45,459 bases of DNA, taken from the NCBI RefSeq assembly GCF_018613655.1, contig NZ_JAGGPW010000002.1, positions 1 to 45,459 on the forward strand. Reading direction: 5' to 3'. This DNA comes from Planococcus sp. ISL-109. GTDB lineage: Bacteria > Bacillota > Bacilli > Bacillales_A > Planococcaceae. Below are positions 43,897 through 45,459 of this stretch, piece by piece (position 1 is the stretch's first letter; each line of letters opens with the position of its first letter). The notes under the pieces were generated by a model. The model saw only the letters and a list, made by a program, of their open reading frames with translations, searched no databases and had not been told where the DNA came from. The position numbers and the translations under genes are program-made.

Positions 43897-44582
43897 AGGA
43901 TCGGCCCCCCTTGCATAAAGTCGCGAATCATTTCATCGACCGGAATCATGCTAAACAAAGCGACAAATAACGCTGAAGCGATGTGGACAATGATAAGCAG
44001 CAGCAAAATAATTTTTGGCGATACGCGCGAAAAGTTTTTAATGAAACGATATTGAATCGCGATGATTAAAGAGGTGAATAAAGTAAGCTGATTGAAAAAG
44101 TAAATCAAATATGTGTTGTCCATGAATGTGGCAGCAATCGGCCCGAATGAGAAAGGCGAGAAAGCCATGCTGAAGCCGTTCCAAGCAAAGATTCCGAAGA
44201 TCAAGCCTTTTTCCAGCACCAACAATGCCGTAACGTAAGCTTGCATGACGAGCATCGCTTTCCATGGTGTGCCGATGATTCGGCTATAGAGAAAGGCGGC
44301 GATGTAGAGATGAAAGCTTAAATACAGGCCTCCCCACAGCAATGTGCCGACGAGCGATGTCCAGCGCGCCAATGTGTAGGCGTCAAACATGCCTGCAGCG
44401 AGCAGCGGCGTCAAGGATCCGGTGTTCATGCCCCATATTTCCGGCAAGGCAAAAACAAGCAAGCCGAGTACTAGAATGACGGCGAGCCGTTTATTGATTT
44501 GTCTCATTTCAGTTTGCCGTAAATTATGTATGAGTTGACCTTGGTTCATAAAGAAATGCCAAAATTTGAAGTCAGATATCAT
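43893..44582 (-). CDS. Yip1-like polytopic membrane protein
   Basis: A 229-aa protein with about five or six membrane segments between residues 33 and 220. Length, topology and pairing with a YknX-like adaptor suggest the YknW/Yip1 family, which helps assemble the YknXYZ exporter in B. subtilis. ATG 44582 with AAAGGA about 9 nt upstream; a shorter start at codon 12 lacks a good site. First gene of a two-gene operon. The family assignment rests on topology and context more than on clear motifs. Confidence 0.65.
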   Translation of the reverse strand: MISDFKFWHFFMNQGQLIHNLRQTEMRQINKRLAVILVLGLLVFALPEIWGMNTGSLTPLLAAGMFDAYTLARWTSLVGTLLWGGLYLSFHLYIAAFLYSRIIGTPWKAMLVMQAYVTALLVLEKGLIFGIFAWNGFSMAFSPFSFGPIAATFMDNTYLIYFFNQLTLFTSLIIAIQYRFIKNFSRVSPKIILLLLIIVHIASALFVALFSMIPVDEMIRDFMQGGPIL

Positions 44583-44624
44583 GCGTTTAAGTCCTTTCAG
44601 GCAAGTGGCGTTCTGCTTAGCTTT

Positions 44625-44653
44625 ACTTTACCAAAAAAACAAACGCTTTGAAA
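44625..44653 (-). promoter_or_regulatory. Sigma-A-type promoter candidate for the Yip1/membrane-fusion operon
   Basis: Minus strand: TTTCAA (44648-44653), 17-bp spacer, TAAAGT (44625-44630), about 43 nt before the start codon. Both boxes are only moderate matches. Confidence 0.4.
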
Positions 44654-44832
44654 CGAATTATCTGCCACAATTTTCAATATTTGGCGGCTTTGAGCCGAAT
44701 GGCATATGTATGTGTCCAGTTTGAAGCGGTTTGTTCTGTAGGTGAAGTGTAAGTAGGAGGTGAATGTTTTTTTAAAAATATATATAGCGGTAAAGTAGTT
44801 GAGATTGTCGCTAAATTGAATGCTGAGTTTTG

Positions 44833-44998
44833 ATGTCTAAATAGCTTGTGCTATGAGACTGCGCTTCAGGGGCACGCTTGCCGGGGGGGGCGGGCGTCGA
44901 ACCAAGGCGGCAAAGAGCGCGCCGCCATTGTTTCGCCAGCCCCGCTCGGTCCCCCAGGCGTCGGTCCCTTTCGCTCCGTCCCTATGTTTAGAGTGGTC
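44833..44998 (-). repeat. B element, copy B6 (inverted)
   Basis: Reverse complement of the block 2/3 units: AGCTTGTGCTATGAGACTGC, GGGGCACGCTTGCCGGGGGG, CCCCCAGGCGTCGG, TTTCGCTCCGTCCC. The central hairpin is GGCGGC/GCCGCC, another compensated variant. Confidence 0.82.
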
Positions 44999-45041
44999 GA
45001 TCTTTTATTTATCCTCTTATAAAAGATATCTTAGACTTTTT

Positions 45042-45280
45042 CATCTTTAAATAGCCGGTGCTATGAGACTGCGCTCCAATGGCTGCTTTCCGGGGGGGCG
45101 GGGTGAGCGCCAAGCCTCCCCAGTCGCTTCGAAACCCTTGTGCTCCCACATCTGCACGGCAGATGCGTCGCAAATGAATGCGCTCAGCTAAGCTTCGCTC
45201 ATTCATTCCCTGCGGGGTCTCGCGGACTCGCTTTCCTGCGGGAGCAGTACGGTTTTCTCCGTAGTTTTGCTACATATGTT
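45042..45280 (+). repeat. Chimeric B/C repeat, copy C4
   Basis: It opens as an inverted B unit (GCTATGAGACTGCGCTCC, TTTCCGGGGGGGCGGG) and switches near 45100 to family C (CAAGCCTCCCCAGTCGCTTC, the ATCTGCACGGCAGAT palindrome, AATGAATGCGCTCAG...CATTCATTCC, CTGCGGGAGCAG). Confidence 0.75.
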
Positions 45281-45348
45281 TGTTCGCAAATTGTTAGTGT
45301 TCAAGTAGTAGTGGTAATTCACTGATATTTCTTTAGTTCAACATATAT
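45279..45348 (+). repeat. 70-bp direct repeat, right copy
   Basis: It matches 42439-42508 at 69 of 70 positions, same orientation. Confidence 0.9.
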
Positions 45349-45459
45349 GAATCAATTTCATAAATCGCACTTTTAAAAAAGTGTAGACGACTTTACCGAC
45401 CATTTTTTCTGTTTTTTAAATTTAAGCGGCTGCTAAAGCTGCGTGCTTGGCAGCTTTCA

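Larger units (their letters stand above)
44583..45459. repeat. Gene-free right edge with B, C and direct repeats
   Basis: 44625-44653 holds the promoter candidate of the Yip1-like gene. 44833-44998 is reversed B unit B6. 45042-45110 is the start of another reversed B unit that switches abruptly into family C (45100-45280). 45279-45348 is the right copy of the 70-bp direct repeat. 45349-45459 has a small hairpin (CACTTTT/AAAAGTG near 45367) and a possible gene end at the very edge, too short to call. Confidence 0.8.

Noticed and set aside
45422..45459. Possible C-terminal end of a minus-strand gene (KAAKHAALAAA then stop)
   Set aside because: Only 11 codons are in the window; this Ala-rich reading could be chance.

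Overview
The window looks like chromosome from a low-to-moderate GC Firmicute of the Planococcaceae (Planococcus/Planomicrobium type). The basis is five large secreted proteins with triple CWB2 (cell-wall-binding repeat 2) modules, teichoic/teichuronic-type polymer genes, GGAGG-type ribosome binding sites, frequent GTG/TTG starts and intergenic repeats of Bacillales style. The genus is an inference; no rRNA, tRNA, phage, transposase or CRISPR array was seen.

Layout. 0.3-3.8 kb (-): a secreted multidomain nuclease. 4.2-9.1 kb (+): a four-gene operon for a surface glycan (MurJ/MVIN-type flippase, PIG-L deacetylase, O-antigen ligase/polymerase-like protein, GNAT acetyltransferase). 9.2-10.15 kb: repeat block 1. 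10.25-18.8 kb (-): a broken 5'-nucleotidase copy, an intact 5'-nucleotidase with CWB2, and a 1555-aa S8 protease with CWB2. 19.2-20.15 kb: repeat block 2. 20.2-25.4 kb (-): lipoprotein, amidase with CWB2, LTA-synthase-like protein. 25.75-26.72 kb: repeat block 3. 26.8-30.8 kb (-): SpoIID/LytB protein with CWB2 and NlpC/P60 hydrolase with CWB2. 31.0-34.2 kb (-): ManNAcA-type polymer operon (UDP-ManNAc dehydrogenase, WecG/TagA transferase, GT4). 34.7-41.9 kb (-): amino-acid and vitamin metabolism (AgcS symporter, M20 amidohydrolase, RocB-like peptidase, EamA exporter, PanF-YhdT). 42.6-44.6 kb (-): membrane-fusion protein plus Yip1-like membrane protein. The right end is repeats.

How it fits together. 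The nuclease and 5'-nucleotidase would turn extracellular DNA into nucleosides and phosphate. Both have tandem 11-bp-spaced TTTACA-like boxes ending 10-11 nt before a TATGA(C/T) -10 box, which is PhoP-regulon architecture and suggests a phosphate-scavenging regulon. The other CWB2 proteins are peptidoglycan-active or proteolytic and sit beside genes for the kind of anionic polymer that could be their anchor.

The least explained content is between genes. Three direct blocks of about 0.95 kb, each a run of A elements (about 90 bp, folding into a long hairpin with compensatory base changes) followed by B elements (about 150 bp, GC-rich, also with a covarying hairpin), divide the CWB2 cluster into cassettes. 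A separate 70-bp near-perfect direct repeat flanks the membrane-fusion/Yip1 pair.
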